The position numbers were made by a program, and so were the translations under genes. The notes below the pieces were generated by a model that did no database searches, was not told the origin of the DNA, and saw nothing but the letters and a program-made list of their open reading frames with translations. A stretch of 64,000 bases of DNA from Acanthaster planci (Eukaryota; Echinodermata; Asteroidea; Valvatida; Acanthasteridae): positions 2,040,314 through 2,104,313 of the forward strand of contig NW_019091376.1 of assembly GCF_001949145.1 (NCBI RefSeq), given 5' to 3'. Shown here piece after piece: positions 9,377-21,790 of this stretch. Each line of letters starts with the position of its first letter. The first letter of the stretch is position 1.

Positions 9377-12300
9377 GAGGCTTGATAACTTTTCTACAGC
9401 TGTGATAGTGTTATTCGTGGCCGGACAAGAGTTCCAACGTGAGCAGCTACAGCGTGCAGAATGCTGTTGGAGGGGTGCATGCTGTTGTGTTCATGCAGCC
9501 ATTAGCGGGGTTCAAAGAAGTGGAAAGTCAAGCTTGAACATAATTTTTAAGCTTGCTTTTTGAAAGAGTGGTTTACAAGGGCTGTGTGTTAGCATGAATG
9601 GCAGCAGGTTTGGGATTACAGCCTGTCTCCCATAACGTCCCCTTGACTCCATGTTATATGTAAGCTGAAGAGACAACAAATTCAGTGCTTCGCAAAGGAT
9701 GAAGGGGGTGAAGAATAGGCTGTTTTTGTATTATGGATTTTTTTTTGGTGAGATACAGGAAATGAACTTACTTTTGTTTGTATGTATTTTGTATTTGTTC
9801 AACAAGTTGACGTAGGAGGGATGGCCCTGTCTGATTAAAATTTGTGGTGGCTATTTGTGAAACTCGCATTCACATAGAGGAATGGAGCATGTTATGGAGA
9901 CAAACTGATTAATTTCTGAGAAAAATCAGTTGACTTTTCCTCTTGTTTCATTTACGTATCTCATTTTCAGAACTTGTAATCATAGATACCGTGCAAAGTA
10001 TTTTCGTAAAATGTTTTGACAGCTCAAGCCTAGCTGGCAATCTTCCAAGTGTGAGGATGCACACAAATACATGAACCAAAGCAGCTTTGTAGGTGTGTCC
10101 GTGGAAAAGCTCATGAATCCATAGTAAGATTCATTGGGAGTGAACAAAAGACTTCAGTGACAACATTGGCGCATGTCCATTACTCTTGAGAATTCTTTCG
10201 TGAAAAAGCTAAAATAAGCTGTGAAAGTGCCTTTTTATACTGAACATTTATGTACAGTTTTTCATTTGTCAGTAGATAGATTTTATTGTTACATAAGTGT
10301 GTTAATTTTTATACATGTATTTCCATTTATCTTGCGTACTCTTTTTATAGTCACTTGCTTGGATTTCAAGGAATCTCATCAAATTGAGAAAATGATTTTT
10401 GTTACATATTGTATGATACTCGAGCAACAGGAGTTGAAAAGTCAGTCATGGTCAATCAAGCCAGCACACCCAGACTTCACTCTTTAATCCTGTCTCTCAT
10501 ACTGCATTTAGAGTACTGTAAGCAAGCATCCAAATAACCAATTTTTTTGGGGGGGTACCTTGAGACATGCCATTTCCTCCATTCAGAAAACTTCATCATG
10601 GAATTTATACAGAACAACAGAGGGCGCTTTGTAAATAGCAACCACATCACTTGTGCCCCCACTTCTAGAGGCGTGGAGTGGGTAGGTACAATTTGCATTT
10701 GGACATGCTGAAACCTGTCTGTGTGTGTGGTAGGCATACATGTGTGACAGCTGGAGCACCCAGGTCAGGGGATAGCCTCTGGCCCCAGTCTAAATTATGT
10801 AGCTGTGGTTGGCACTTGTGCCCATGTTAGTGGCAAATTATTGGCTGAAGCAGCTTTCAATAGATTTGTATGTAATAACCCTGTAATATGATGATGTTTC
10901 GCTTTGTTTAAATGTGTGTTTCCTATGGCAGTGAGGTGGGATGAGATCCATCCAGTCCACATCGCAAAGCACACATGTAAACAGAACGTAACCTCATTGT
11001 GTTTTAGATTTATTGAAAGATAAAGCAGCATTATTTGGATACAACCTTCTTCTCTCAGATGGAAAAACACCTGTGAATTGAATTCATACCTTTGCTCTTG
11101 ATTGAATAGGGCCAATAGAAAGCTTGTTGGATGATCCCCTAACAGAGCATGAGGCAAGAGCGATAGCCTACTTATGTGTTCCCAGAAGTTGACCATTCAA
11201 GAAATCTCAGCGTCTTGATGAAAATCTCTGGGGTGCTTTTCACTATCCTTTTTTTACACAGTTGTGCTGTAACTCCTGCATGCTTTCAGAACCGTAATGC
11301 TTCCACACTAGAGAGCATCTTATCTAAAAGGGCAAAAATTACTGTTTTTAATTTTGTTAGAAAGAAAATGGTTTAACTATTTTGATTGTGTATTACAGAA
11401 ATGTGTGCGTAATTTTTGGTTAAATTTTCATGTTGTTTTATCAGTCTTTACACTTATATCCTTACAAATCAAAAGTATTCAGCATTTCAAAGTCACAGCA
11501 CATATAAACACATTCCATTTCGTCCTCATTAACTGACATCACAAACTTATGCCCTTAATTTTTACAACAGTCTAGATATTTGTCATCTCGATAATGAGTC
11601 TTGGCTTAGAACCGAAGATAAATGTTTGACTTTTTATTTGACAGAGTGTCAGTATCAATTTCCTCATCCAAGTTCAAACTTGTTATTTCCAACCTCCAAA
11701 GGGTGAAGATTGAATGAACAAGTAAAACATTAAATTTTGCTACCATGGTAGTTTTTATAGTTATTTCATTACCAGAACAATTTTTGCCTGCCAAGGGTTG
11801 TAGGCCTATTGCCAGTGACTTTCTGTCTCCATGCCTGATTTTGGCATTCATCCAAGACGGATCTTTGAAATCTGAAACACATTTAATAATTCAAAGCATA
11901 CCAAAGACTTTATATTTTGAAAAGGGAAAATTTGACAGTTCATTAAACTTTTAGGAGCAAACAAAACGAGCAATTATTTTTAACAGAGAAAACTCAGACA
12001 TCACTGAGTGTTACACATTACATTACATTAAGTGTTACACGGAAAACTTCACTTGGTGAAGTTTGATCTTGATCAGAAGGGTTGGTTTACCCGTTGTTCA
12101 CCAACCTGTTTGTCCAGGATGTAGAAAATCAAATGGATAGTTGCAGAAGTGAAGATAAGACAGGCTGGGAAAAACAGTAAAAATAATCATTACTTCAGGC
12201 AAGGTGAAAATACTTTTATGGAAATGTGAATTGAAGTGATTTTGGTGTGTTTCACAGTTTTCAGTCTCTCTTTTTTCGCATGTAATTTTTGAAATGGTGT

Positions 12301-14240
12301 CTTTCAAACAATTTCCTCTTTGGAACACTGAGAAATTCCAGAATACATGTAGTTGCCTTCTCAGTTTAAAATTATCGTAATATACGAAGTCCCTTTCTTT
12401 TTTAAAACACATTAATGAGAAATATGGAAGTGTTATCACAGTACAAGTATTTTTCTATTATTTTCTTGAATATCTAGTGGGCTTTGTGGAGGTAAAGTGA
12501 GATGGTCACATTTGAATTCCACTTATCACTCTGGATGGTAAAATTTTTCTCAGTCACCAATGTGTTCCCTGTAGCTTCTCTTTGGTCACCCCTTAAAGTT
12601 TTCACCACCTTGCCTTTATGTTCAATTTTGTCTACACACAGGCTGTGTACATTGTACATGTACATGTATAGCTGTGAACAGTGGCTTGCTCTCATGGTCA
12701 AAAGGGCAACAGCTTCTTCAAGTTACTATACCTTGATAATTCAGTCAAGTCATCAAGTGTCGGTGAAAGAAATATGGAAAGGTTCCAGAGATTAGTTTTT
12801 TATACTGATGTGAGCTTCTGAATGGAAAGTCTCCCAATTTTTGTATTTAAGGTAGTATTTACTCAATTTTGATATGAAAATGTAGTTCTGTACAGCAAAC
12901 TTAGAAAAGCAACTTCATAAATAAATATTACTTTAATTTAAGCATAAAGTAACTAAAATAGCTGACAATTTAAAACATTATTAAAACAAAATTGAAGAAA
13001 AATTCTTGTCAGGTGTTTTGGTCAAAAGTAGTTGTTTCATATAGGCTTGAACTTCTTGTGGGTCGGCTGCCTGTGGGCATCATCCCTACAAATTGCACAC
13101 TATTTCAACAGTTCAAAAATGAACCTTACAGTTTTTAAAGTTACATCTGAAACCCATTTGTTTTAACCATTTTAGAATTTCTTCTGAAACAGAATATGTG
13201 TGCAACTCGGCCCTTTTCAGTTTGGCTTTGGATACAGAAAATGAACATCTGTCTAGCTTAACTTTTATCAAAACACATGTGTATTCAAGTTTCTGTATCC
13301 ATTGGCACACAGAACATTCAAAACTGTGTTTAACACCTTGCACATATGTGCTCTACTATTTTCGTCAATTTAAATCTTTTCTTAAAACTTATGCCAAACC
13401 AGCATATCATAGGTCCCAGCATTCATTGTTGCATACATTGGGGTACATGTATAAATGCAGGAATATGAGAATGCTGAATGTTTATAAATCCAAGGTAAGA
13501 ATGATATCGTAAAGTGATAGATGGAATTCAACAGTTGATCTATTATTGAATGAAATTTCTTACCACTGCAAGAAAATGTTATATTCATTGTTTGCTTTTA
13601 TCCGCATATCTTTTGTTCAGAAAAAATAACGGCCTCGCATATTACGTCCGCTATTTTGCAAAACGGGATTCGTGGTATTTTCGTATTTCATTAAGGGTCA
13701 GGTCCCTTCATTATTTTTCTTCTTTCTCTCTGTGAATGAAATGGGGGTGGTAAAGCAGGCAACTGAAATGGAGCTTTATTCAATGGTGCCCGTTGAATAG
13801 AACAAAAAATTCACTGACGTGCGTGGTCAACGATCCACCAAGCACATGACGGAGATTTATGCAGGTCTGTATCTTTTGAAAAAGGAGATTGTTTGCCCCC
13901 GAAAATGGTGAGATTGTGCAAATCGTTGCCAGGATCAACTCCCTGGGTCTTTGAACTTTCATATGAGAGCAGAATGGCTAACTACGGTTGAAAATGGTCC
14001 TAAGTGCCCTAGAAAGTTGAGGGTTGCCACTCGAAAAATGGCTGCAATCGGACTTAGGAAAAATCACTATTCAAAATGTTTTAGTCGGGTAACCAGACGA
14101 AAAACTAAATGGCGTGATTCGACGGAGTGGTTGTCTTTTGCCAAACTCGGGTTGGAAATTTGAGGTTTTCTTGCTTAAATATTGTCAAAATCTACCTAAA
14201 CTAGGCCTATCAGGATTGTGTAATGGTTCCTTAAGGTCAA
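9377..14240. other. 3' UTR and intergenic DNA, no gene seen
   Basis: After the stop of the zinc-finger gene the sequence becomes AT-rich and non-coding. The first part is probably its 3' UTR. A possible variant polyadenylation signal ATTAAA is at 9834-9839, and an AATAAA lies in the cluster near 12920, but neither can be confirmed. Open frames here are short, without domain-like composition. I see no repeat of note. Confidence 0.5.
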
Positions 14241-14309
14241 AATATTAGTTAGTTTGAGAAAGTTGATTTTGTTTCCTTTTTATAGGAACAGGGTGCTAAT
14301 GCCGGTAAT

Positions 14310-14690
14310 GAACCCCAGAATCTGGGCGGACCGATTAGACATACACTCACAGGACACAACACGTGGGTACGGTTGCGCACGTGCACGTTTAGCGACGGCA
14401 GTGCACTACGACTTGTACGAGCGCATGGTGGTCGCTTTAAACCGTTTATTTTCGCGACTTTGTATATCATCAAGACAAAACGTAAGAAATTGGTCTCTTA
14501 GGAATCGCTGGCACACCTACCATGCCTACGTGATATAGAGTAAGTACAATGTTTTTATTAGGCCCTATTCCACACTTTCGGGCCTAGCCCATGCCTATTT
14601 CCTACCTCCATGTTTACAATTACAGGAATGAAATTCATAGGCGTAGTCCCTGAGACCATGGAGAAAGGATGGTTACACATGTGTTATAAG
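14310..14690 (+). pseudogene. Diverged copy of the promoter and first exon found at 50.7-51.05 kb
   Basis: The plus strand here aligns in several blocks with the minus strand of 50690-51050. Shared words are AACACGTGGGT, GGAATCGCTGGCACACCTAC, the splice donor AGTAAGTACA, ATTCCACACTTT, AATTCATAGGC and GACCATGGAGAAAGGA, all in the same order. In this copy the exon is broken: the codons equivalent to Phe-Glu in the other copy read TCT TAG. So it looks like a decayed partial duplicate of the orphan gene's 5' end, inverted relative to it. Confidence 0.6.
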
Positions 14691-14754
14691 ATATAACTAT
14701 ATATAAAGTTTTACTATATGAGTAAAATGATTGCGGTTACGCCATGGATCAGTC

Positions 14755-14850
14755 TCTTTCTTGAGTATGTGTGGTTCTGAGAAGAACCGGGGAATAACTC
14801 GACGTTTCGAACAGTGTACTCTGTCCGTCTTCAGGAGACTGCCTAGCCCT
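14755..14850 (-). repeat. Dispersed repeat tail with hammerhead-like motif
   Basis: On the minus strand a CTGAAGA box, a hairpin with stem GGACAG/CTGTTC, and a GAAAC box follow one another. A second hairpin (GGTTCT-TCTC-AGAACC) comes next. The order CTGANGA, stem, GAAA recalls the hammerhead ribozyme core, but one extra C lies between box and stem. I call it a degenerate dispersed repeat, not an active ribozyme. Confidence 0.35.
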
Positions 14851-15649
14851 TGTCAAGTTAAAACTGATTTTTTGTATGAGATGATCAGCAAACATGTTGA
14901 TTTTTATTTCCCCACTAGAACTTTTAGAAAGTATCATGACGATAAACCCTGGTTTAATAATCAAATTAAGAAATAATACTGTGCAGACAAAGAGCATTTA
15001 ATAATGGAGATAGAGTCAGATATATCCTCAGAAACCAGGTTACTCGTTAAATTAGATCTGCTAAGCAGCTGTACTATGCTGGTCAAGTATGTAAAGAAAA
15101 TTGACCCTTGAAGATGGCACAAAGAAATTCGTACATGTAACCTAGCTAACATGAAGACTGTTGATAAAAAGCTATTGACATTGACGTCATTAATAATTAT
15201 CTTGCCACCTAACTCTCAAACCCAGGAGCCTATTAATTTGAACAATTTAGGCCTGTTTGCCTAGTATGTCAGACCCTCCTGAAATCTATCCTTGGGAGAT
15301 TTATAAAGAACTAAGGAAGATTTCTGCCAATAAAACTGGCAGTCCCGACAACCTGCCTGCAAAGATCCTTAAAGAATTCGCTTACAAATTTAGTATTCCA
15401 GTTTCTAATATCTTAAATTCGTCATTTAAGCAGGGTGTTGTCCCATTCCAATGGAAGCAGGCTAATGTTGCGATACCGAAAGTTCAACCACCCACCTTGC
15501 AGAAACTCAGACCAATCTCTCTTACTCCTCTGCTTGCAAAGGTCTTTGAAAGCTTTGTAAGCAAATGGGTTATCAACTCAATTGATTCTAAATTGGACTT
15601 CAGACAATTTGGCAATCGAAAAGGTATGTCCACAACTCAGGCCTGTTGA
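14851..15649 (+). mobile_element. Non-LTR retrotransposon fragment (CR1/L2/Jockey-like), truncated
   Basis: The first part (about 14854-14976) encodes the linker after the endonuclease, ending in a 'KPWFNNQIKK' motif. An open frame at 15257-15649 then holds the start of the reverse transcriptase: 'NKTGSPDNLPAKILKE', 'WKQANVAIPK' and 'LRPISLTPLLAKVFE' are fingers-domain blocks of non-LTR elements. The sequence stops after 'NRKGMSTTQAC', before the catalytic aspartates, and the two parts are joined by frame breaks. This is a dead, both-ends-truncated copy. The family is judged from motifs only. Confidence 0.85.
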
Positions 15650-18140
15650 CCTGATTTCCAATTTTGAAGTGCAAAATGAACGCTTTGAAAATGTACCCAT
15701 AGTGAATAAAATAACTACTAACATTACACCTACTTTTCTGAATATAAATTTGTACATGTAAATTTAGGGATAATACTAGAATTTATCAACTTTGAAGAAC
15801 TTCTAATCTTCTGTGGGATTTGGGATTTTCAGAGATTTGTTCAAGTGTGCCACAAATATGGAAAGTCAGCCAAATTTGTGCTAATTTCTGGATGCTGTCG
15901 TTTTGAATTTCAGGTTTTTAAATTTCATGATGCCAAAATTGTTCACAGAGGTGATAAGTAGCATGTATTTTAAAGGTTCATTATCATTGTTTACTGTAAC
16001 TGAACAAATTCATAGTTTTTCAGCAGAGGTTTGGCAGTGAAGTCATGAAAACTAGATGGGGGAGGCGTACTCAATAACAGGTCAAATATACTGGATGTAC
16101 ACTATTCTGAGGTCACACACTGGTACATTGCAGTCACATAAAGGTATTTCTCAATTGCTTTTTTTTTTTATTAATTTACCCAGCAGTTTATTATGTTCAG
16201 TTTGCCCAAATGATGATTTAATTACTTAAACTTTTTTTCACCCATGCAGCCATACTGACAAAATATCATACAAGACCTGCCTTTGCGAAAATTTTCATTC
16301 GAATGGGTATACAGATTGCACTACTACAGTGATGTTATACACCTTTCAATGGGCAATGTAATGCTGGCCCGGTGACAGAAATACCTAGAAAATTCCAGGT
16401 GGTCTTAAACTTTTGCAAGTGACTGCAGTTTAGAATTCCGCTTCCTTGCATTTGATTTGGCCACATGTAATGTGGCCATGATACACAGTGAAGCAGATCA
16501 GCAGAGACAAGTCAACTTTCAGTACATGTCATGTATTGTTCCACATAACTTGGGTGTGGTTTTCTGCTTGAGTCCTGTCTGCTAGAGTCAGTGATTGAAG
16601 TCTGAGTGTACATGTTGATGTATTCTTGTAATTTCTGTTTGACACACTGTGCCGGTAAATGCTAAAAAAGGGGTTATTTTGGATAATATGACTAGCTGGC
16701 ACTGTGACTTGGCCCTCTCGTGCTTCATTTTGTTAAAATTAGGTGAGCTCAATCCAACATATTGTTTTGTTATGATGGTCATTTTAAGTTCAAGACCGCA
16801 CACACTGTATGTGCCGGCCCGCCTAGATGTACATGTACATTGAGCACGGCAGTGGAGAAGTGCAAAGTTTTGGCTGATCTGTGATTCCACAGCCCCCAGC
16901 TCATTTTTTGGTTAAACCTTAGTTCATTGTTTTCAAGTCTTATTTAATTTGTCATTTTGGTCATTTTTTATTAGGGGTTGATCAGTTTTTTGGTTTTGAT
17001 ACTTAATGTAGAATTGGTGTGTGAGTCCCTGTTGATTCAGTTCCCTGCAACTTTGCCGTTGAAGATTCTTCAGTTAGTTGAGTTTCTCTTATTGTGAGAG
17101 CTTGGTATTTTTCAGGTCTCCCTTGTAATTGAATGCACCCTATATGCCTGCATTGCATTTGGCACACTTTGATCCTGGACCCCACGCCTGCATACACACC
17201 TGGCAGCTGGCAATCAGGTAAGAGAAGACTGGATGATGGAGACAAGTACATGCAAGTCTGGATATGACATCATGCTCATGCACACGTACTTGTAATTGAC
17301 AGCTGCTAACCATTCTAATTTGATCGCAATTACCGTAGGAAGCTGTGGTGGCTTCACCCTCCACCCATGAAAAGGAAAACAAGAGGGGAAGAATTTTTTG
17401 AAGGGTGGAGGGGGGATGCGTGGGGTGGAAAGCGATGGAAGGTGTTATGTCACTGTGTGTGGGAGGGGGAGGAGATAACCTTTCCCTTCCCCTATAGGGT
17501 GAGGAAGATCAGGCATAATTTGAATAATGTGTCTGCTTCAGCTGAAAATCTTTCCTTATTTAAAATAAAGTTGAAGATCCCACTTGGTGCAGCCATAAAA
17601 AAAAATGTATGGTTCTGTGTTAATTTGTGTTGTCTAAGGGAACTAAATTAAAAACTAAAGAGACTGCACAGTGCCGGATCTTATATACTTTGTAGACATG
17701 ACAAATATTTTCTGGCTGAGAACATAACCGAGGGTAAACCTGTCTTTGGGTATAATTTCCCAAAAACTTAACTGATGAAAGCCACAATTTTGAACCTTTG
17801 AACAGTTTTTTTGCAGGTCCTTAAAAATAACAACATGAAAATGAATATTTGTCTCGTATAAAGGATTTTTTTTTATTATAAATGGGTGCATTAGTTAAAT
17901 CATTTTATGATTATTTTAATTTCACAGATCAAGTCCCTTATTGTTATAAAATCTGCTTTTGGAACATTGATAAAGGTCCAAGCAAGACGGTCAGATTGTG
18001 GAATCAAAGAGGCCATCAGTCTACAACCTTTAGAAGAGGAATTTTAAAAAAATGGTGAAAACTGCATTTATCACTTTGCAAATACTGACCTTCACCCTAA
18101 CCCCGCCAGATGTGGCATACTGCAGCAGATGTAAAAGTCT
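15650..18140. other. Non-coding DNA
   Basis: AT-rich sequence with ACATGTACATGT words and no credible coding region. Nothing recognised. Confidence 0.4.
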
Positions 18141-18148
18141 GATGCACT

Positions 18149-18806
18149 ACAGCCGTGTTCCCATTTGACTATTTCATCTGCGGGCACTTGGAAACTTACC
18201 GAGACATTCATTCATGTCAATCTACCGCGCTATTCGACGTAGACTTTTTTAACCGTAACGGAATGTTTATTCGCTGTGTTAGGCCTAATAAGACCAGCTG
18301 ATTACATTACCTGCGCTGTACAAATCATGATGAAATTGGCAATATCTGACAAAAACAAAGATAAAATCAGGCGAATTCTGCCAAATCTGCCACAGAGACT
18401 ACGAACTTGTACAGGAAACGCCCTGTACACAATATGTGTATAGCTTTATCCAGGCACGCCTGACTGTGTGCGTGGCATGTTGCTGTTCTGTACGCATGGA
18501 GCTGGAGGCTGGGAACCATAAAACCATTTTCTCTGTGCAGTCAGTAGTCTGGTTTGTATGTTTAGCATGGTCATGGTCAATTAACATCTTATAGAACTGT
18601 TCCCATTGGACTTTTTGTGCCCCCGCTAACTTAACGTGGCTGCGCGGAAATCTCCCGCAACCTTTTTCGGCCTGTTAGTTTTACATAGCAATCGCAGTAA
18701 ATTGACAGGGACGTCAGTTTATAGTTTGTTCCCAATGGATTTAATTCGTATTTCTACAGGAAAGTCACGGTAAGTTAGCCAAATAAGTCCAATGGGAACA
18801 CGCTTT
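18149..18806. mobile_element. hAT-like non-autonomous element with 8-bp target duplication
   Basis: The ends are inverted copies built around GTGTTCCCATT(T/G)GACT (left at 18155; right at about 18785-18801). The 8-bp word GATGCACT flanks both sides directly (18141-18148 and 18808-18815), matching the 8-bp target duplication of hAT transposons; a further T matches on each side. A third, internal copy of the end sequence (CTGTTCCCATTGGACT) starts at about 18597, so a smaller copy of about 205 bp shares the right end. No transposase is encoded. Confidence 0.65.
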
Positions 18807-18815
18807 TGATGCACT

Positions 18816-19540
18816 GGGCAATCAACAGCAGCCAAACAAACTGGTCATGTTGAGACGATGGGAGCTGGTCTCATTGAACAATGCCACTGTTGAATCTTGT
18901 GGTGGCTGGCAACCACAGACTCCCAGGCTGTTTGGCCTTGGGGAGAGTTAACCTGTAGGATCTTGTTACACTTGGCAAGCAAATTACTTAGACAAATAAT
19001 GCAGACTGATGTGTCTGCCAGGGTTTCTACCATACAACCCTGCACAGTAAGGGTTATATATTGTGCTTGTTTTAATTATGAAAGTGGCTTTGGAATCCTT
19101 AATATTAATTGACAAAAATGAGCCTTTCTATTTCTCCATTCCAGTTAAAATTTTCTTTATTGTTAGGGAACTTGTTGGCAAGTGGATAGAAGCAGAGATG
19201 GCAGTGAGAGGGGAAGAACGTGCTGTCCATCCAGGAGAAGTCTGTCTTCAGCAGTGACTGTATGTTGTCTTTTCAAATATGATAAGATGATGTTGAGGCC
19301 ATACATTGATGTCACAGACACATGCACAAAGTAACTTCAAGGCAATATTGAAGAATTCGAATATAGACGCTCAAGCCAATAGGGGTCCTAAGATACTACC
19401 TGACCAAATCGCCATCAGGTTTGACAACTTGGCAATCACTATTGTGCATTTAATTGTGTGTGTTCATTTGACCCTAAAAGAATCAGGGAGTAGATAGAAT
19501 TTGCCCCTCAAGATATTTTCTGATATCGCCACAGTACAGT
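18816..19540. other. Non-coding DNA
   Basis: No gene or recognised element seen; the reading frames are short and unremarkable. Confidence 0.4.
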
Positions 19541-19965
19541 AGTTGGGCCTTCAGGAGTTTTTCAGTAACTCTTTTGTGGTCTTTTTGACACTAATTCTGT
19601 GAAAATCAGGTTGCTTCCCAGCTATTGCTGGTACCCATTTATACTCGTGGGTGGAGAGAGGCAAGCAGGGGTGAAGTGGCTTGCCAAGGGCCAGAACATA
19701 CTGCCAGCAGCTGGATTTGAACCTCCAACCCTATGATTGGAAACCACAGACCCTGACCACTTGGCCACATGAAAGAGGTCAGCCATACTTTTCCATTTTT
19801 TTAACACCCCAAGCTTTTAATTTCATATAGCAGCCTTTTTATAGTCACTTTGACAGCAGTTCTGTGAAAATCACACATACTGTTCTCATGCAGCACCCAC
19901 TTTCTTGAACAGGTCAACCAAAAAAACTACCTGCACTTTCAACCGCGGTACTGAGTGCACACGGT
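19541..19965 (+). repeat. Dispersed repeat, interrupted by a SINE
   Basis: Sequences at 19541-19600 and 19840-19965 match consecutive parts of 41962-42115 (shared words include TTCTGTGAAAAT, GCAGCACC and AGGTCAACCAA). The middle is occupied by a tRNA-derived SINE. Near-identical stretches GACACTAATTCTGTGAAAATCA and GACAGCAGTTCTGTGAAAATCA flank it, suggesting duplicated target sequence or an older local duplication. Confidence 0.5.
19610..19790 (-). mobile_element. tRNA-derived SINE
   Basis: Read on the minus strand it has a Pol III box A (TGGCCAAGTGG, complement at 19757-19767) and box B (GGTTCAAATCC, complement at 19713-19723) at tRNA-like spacing. The body follows with a 'GTGAAGTGGCTTGCCAAGG'-type segment (as complement or direct strand), similar to the conserved tail region of L2/CORE-type SINEs. 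The head resembles a Ser- or Leu-type tRNA, but the stems are degenerate. Confidence 0.6.
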
Positions 19966-20678
19966 GGCTGGTACGCTTGTAGTGACCTTGAACTTCAAAT
20001 GACCCCATCAACTATAAGTTGTATGTATCAGAGTGATTTAAAACTCCACATCTGTATTGATAAGGAGTGTTTAACATGCGCGCTGAGTGAGTGTTGAAAA
20101 AATCGGGCTTGGGATGGCCAAGACCTAGGCTGTGAGATGGTACAAAATAACCCGGCAACTTCAGGGTTAACACTGGAATGAAATTGAAAGAACTTGATGA
20201 CATTCATTGGTTTCTCCTAGCAATCCTGGCAGGAGGAATTTCCGCTGTGTTTGCTGCATCACAGGCTCCGCTATAAAAAGCTGACCAACCACAGAGGGCA
20301 CTATTACCATTCCATGAAGCCTACTACATCACAAAATGGTAATGGAAAGAGGTAAAAAGAACTGAATTCTGCCTGAATTCCCTGATTTACATTGCAGCAG
20401 TAGTGCCCCCACTTGTCCAGAAAAACTGACAAATTTTAATGTATATAGCAAGATACCGAAAACTGTGAAATATTCTCTAAATTAAAAATTCAGAGGACCT
20501 GACGTTTCAATCCTAGCAGAATCTTTCTCTAAGTTGTGTTCAAGTTTCAACCAACACAGTTAAATTTTTTGTGACAAGTACATGATATTAAAGTGAACAT
20601 TTGGAAGTGCAAATATAGAAAAGTTTGCAAATGTATGTTTGACATAAAATATAATGAAATGCATGCAAGGACCTGGCG
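19966..20678. other. Non-coding DNA
   Basis: No gene or repeat recognised. It forms the outer flank of the BEL/Pao element. No convincing target duplication with the other flank (34621 onward) could be found. Confidence 0.4.
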
Positions 20679-21485
20679 TGCCGGGGTGCCCTCTTTCCAA
20701 CAGTTAACCACGGACTCAGAGAATTAGCATAAACTTGTTTATCACAATCCTCTTTCTCGCTTGATGGTAAGACTGGAAAATACAAAATAAGACCAAAAAA
20801 TGTAATAAATACAAAAAAATACTGTAAGACTGATAAGAAATAATGCAAAATAGTCTAGGAAGTGTATAAAGTCATGTAGCGTAAGAATCTTGACTGACGT
20901 AAAGAAACATCACAGAAATAAAGATACAAGGAAATATCTGAATACATGTAATAATAAATTTCAGCCAGTCCAGAGGGTGATTAAATGTAATCGCTTACAG
21001 AATTGTTCTCTCTATAGCTCGAGATGTCTGAGGTCTTTGATAGCCCAAAAGTGGAATTCAGTGACCTAAAAACAAACATCAATGAATAAGTGTACTACAT
21101 GCCCGAACACACTGCTGATACAACGCTACAATCCTTTCCATTCATGACTACGCGAAGCCCAAATATGGTCAGCCTATGAATATTCATGAGGCTAAAATTA
21201 AAAATGGTGAGTGGACGTCTTTAAGCAACAAAAACTAAGTATCTACTTCACGATCTGATTACACTACACTAAACCTTACAATAGAAAAGGGTCAATTACA
21301 TGCATAATCTTATGTAATAAAGAACACTAAACATTTTAGAGGAGAGAATCCGACCTAGAAATATCGTCAAATAGGGGAATTCTTAGGAACAACGCGACAC
21401 TTTCAGTGGAATCCGTGCAAGTTCGTTGAGTGGTTTTAGCGGCAAACTTTTTTGACAAACTACCCACTGAAAATTCTTCAAAACA
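20679..21485 (-). repeat. BEL/Pao 3' LTR
   Basis: Matches 33787-34620 nearly base for base. The plus strand starts TGCCGGGGTGCCC and ends CTTCAAAACA, so on the element's strand it begins TGTTTTG and ends ...GGCA, the usual TG...CA. Short indels distinguish it from the 5' LTR. Matching sequence may begin about 10 bp earlier (GGACCTGG, 20669). Confidence 0.9.
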
Positions 21486-21790
21486 TTCCATTGCCTCTAG
21501 GACTTCAATGTGGACTGCCCCTGTCATTATACATGTGAAGTGAGAAGCCCATTGTTTAGCTTGAGCCGTGCATCCTCTGGTCCTTCCGCTGTTGACCCTT
21601 CCGCTGTTGACCTTAAATGGCCTAAATACGTCTACCCCAACAAATGTGAAGGGCGGTGCCTCTGTGACTCTTTCTGCGGGAAGGTCTGCCATTATCTGAT
21701 GTTGACATTTCCCTCTAGGCCACTGGCAGATTGTGCAGTCTTAGATGACTTTAGCTACGGACCATTTACCCAGGGATGTGCAACTTAAGC
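21486..21790 (-). pseudogene. BEL/Pao integrase fragment abutting the LTR
   Basis: The minus strand encodes the start of a BEL/Pao integrase core: 'MADLPAERVTEAPPFTFVG' and 'FTCIMTGAVHIEVLEAM' are its hallmark blocks, with further matching residues upstream to about 21790 in another frame. The frame runs straight into the LTR after 'VLEAME', with the LTR's terminal TGTTTTG as the next bases. The rest of the integrase and the polypurine tract are missing. A small direct repeat in the coding region (CTTCCGCTGTTGACC twice, 21585-21612) is also present. Confidence 0.8.

Noticed and set aside
12000-12050. GTGTTACAC repeated on both sides of ACATTACATTACATT
   Set aside because: A short low-complexity palindrome with no context to give it meaning.
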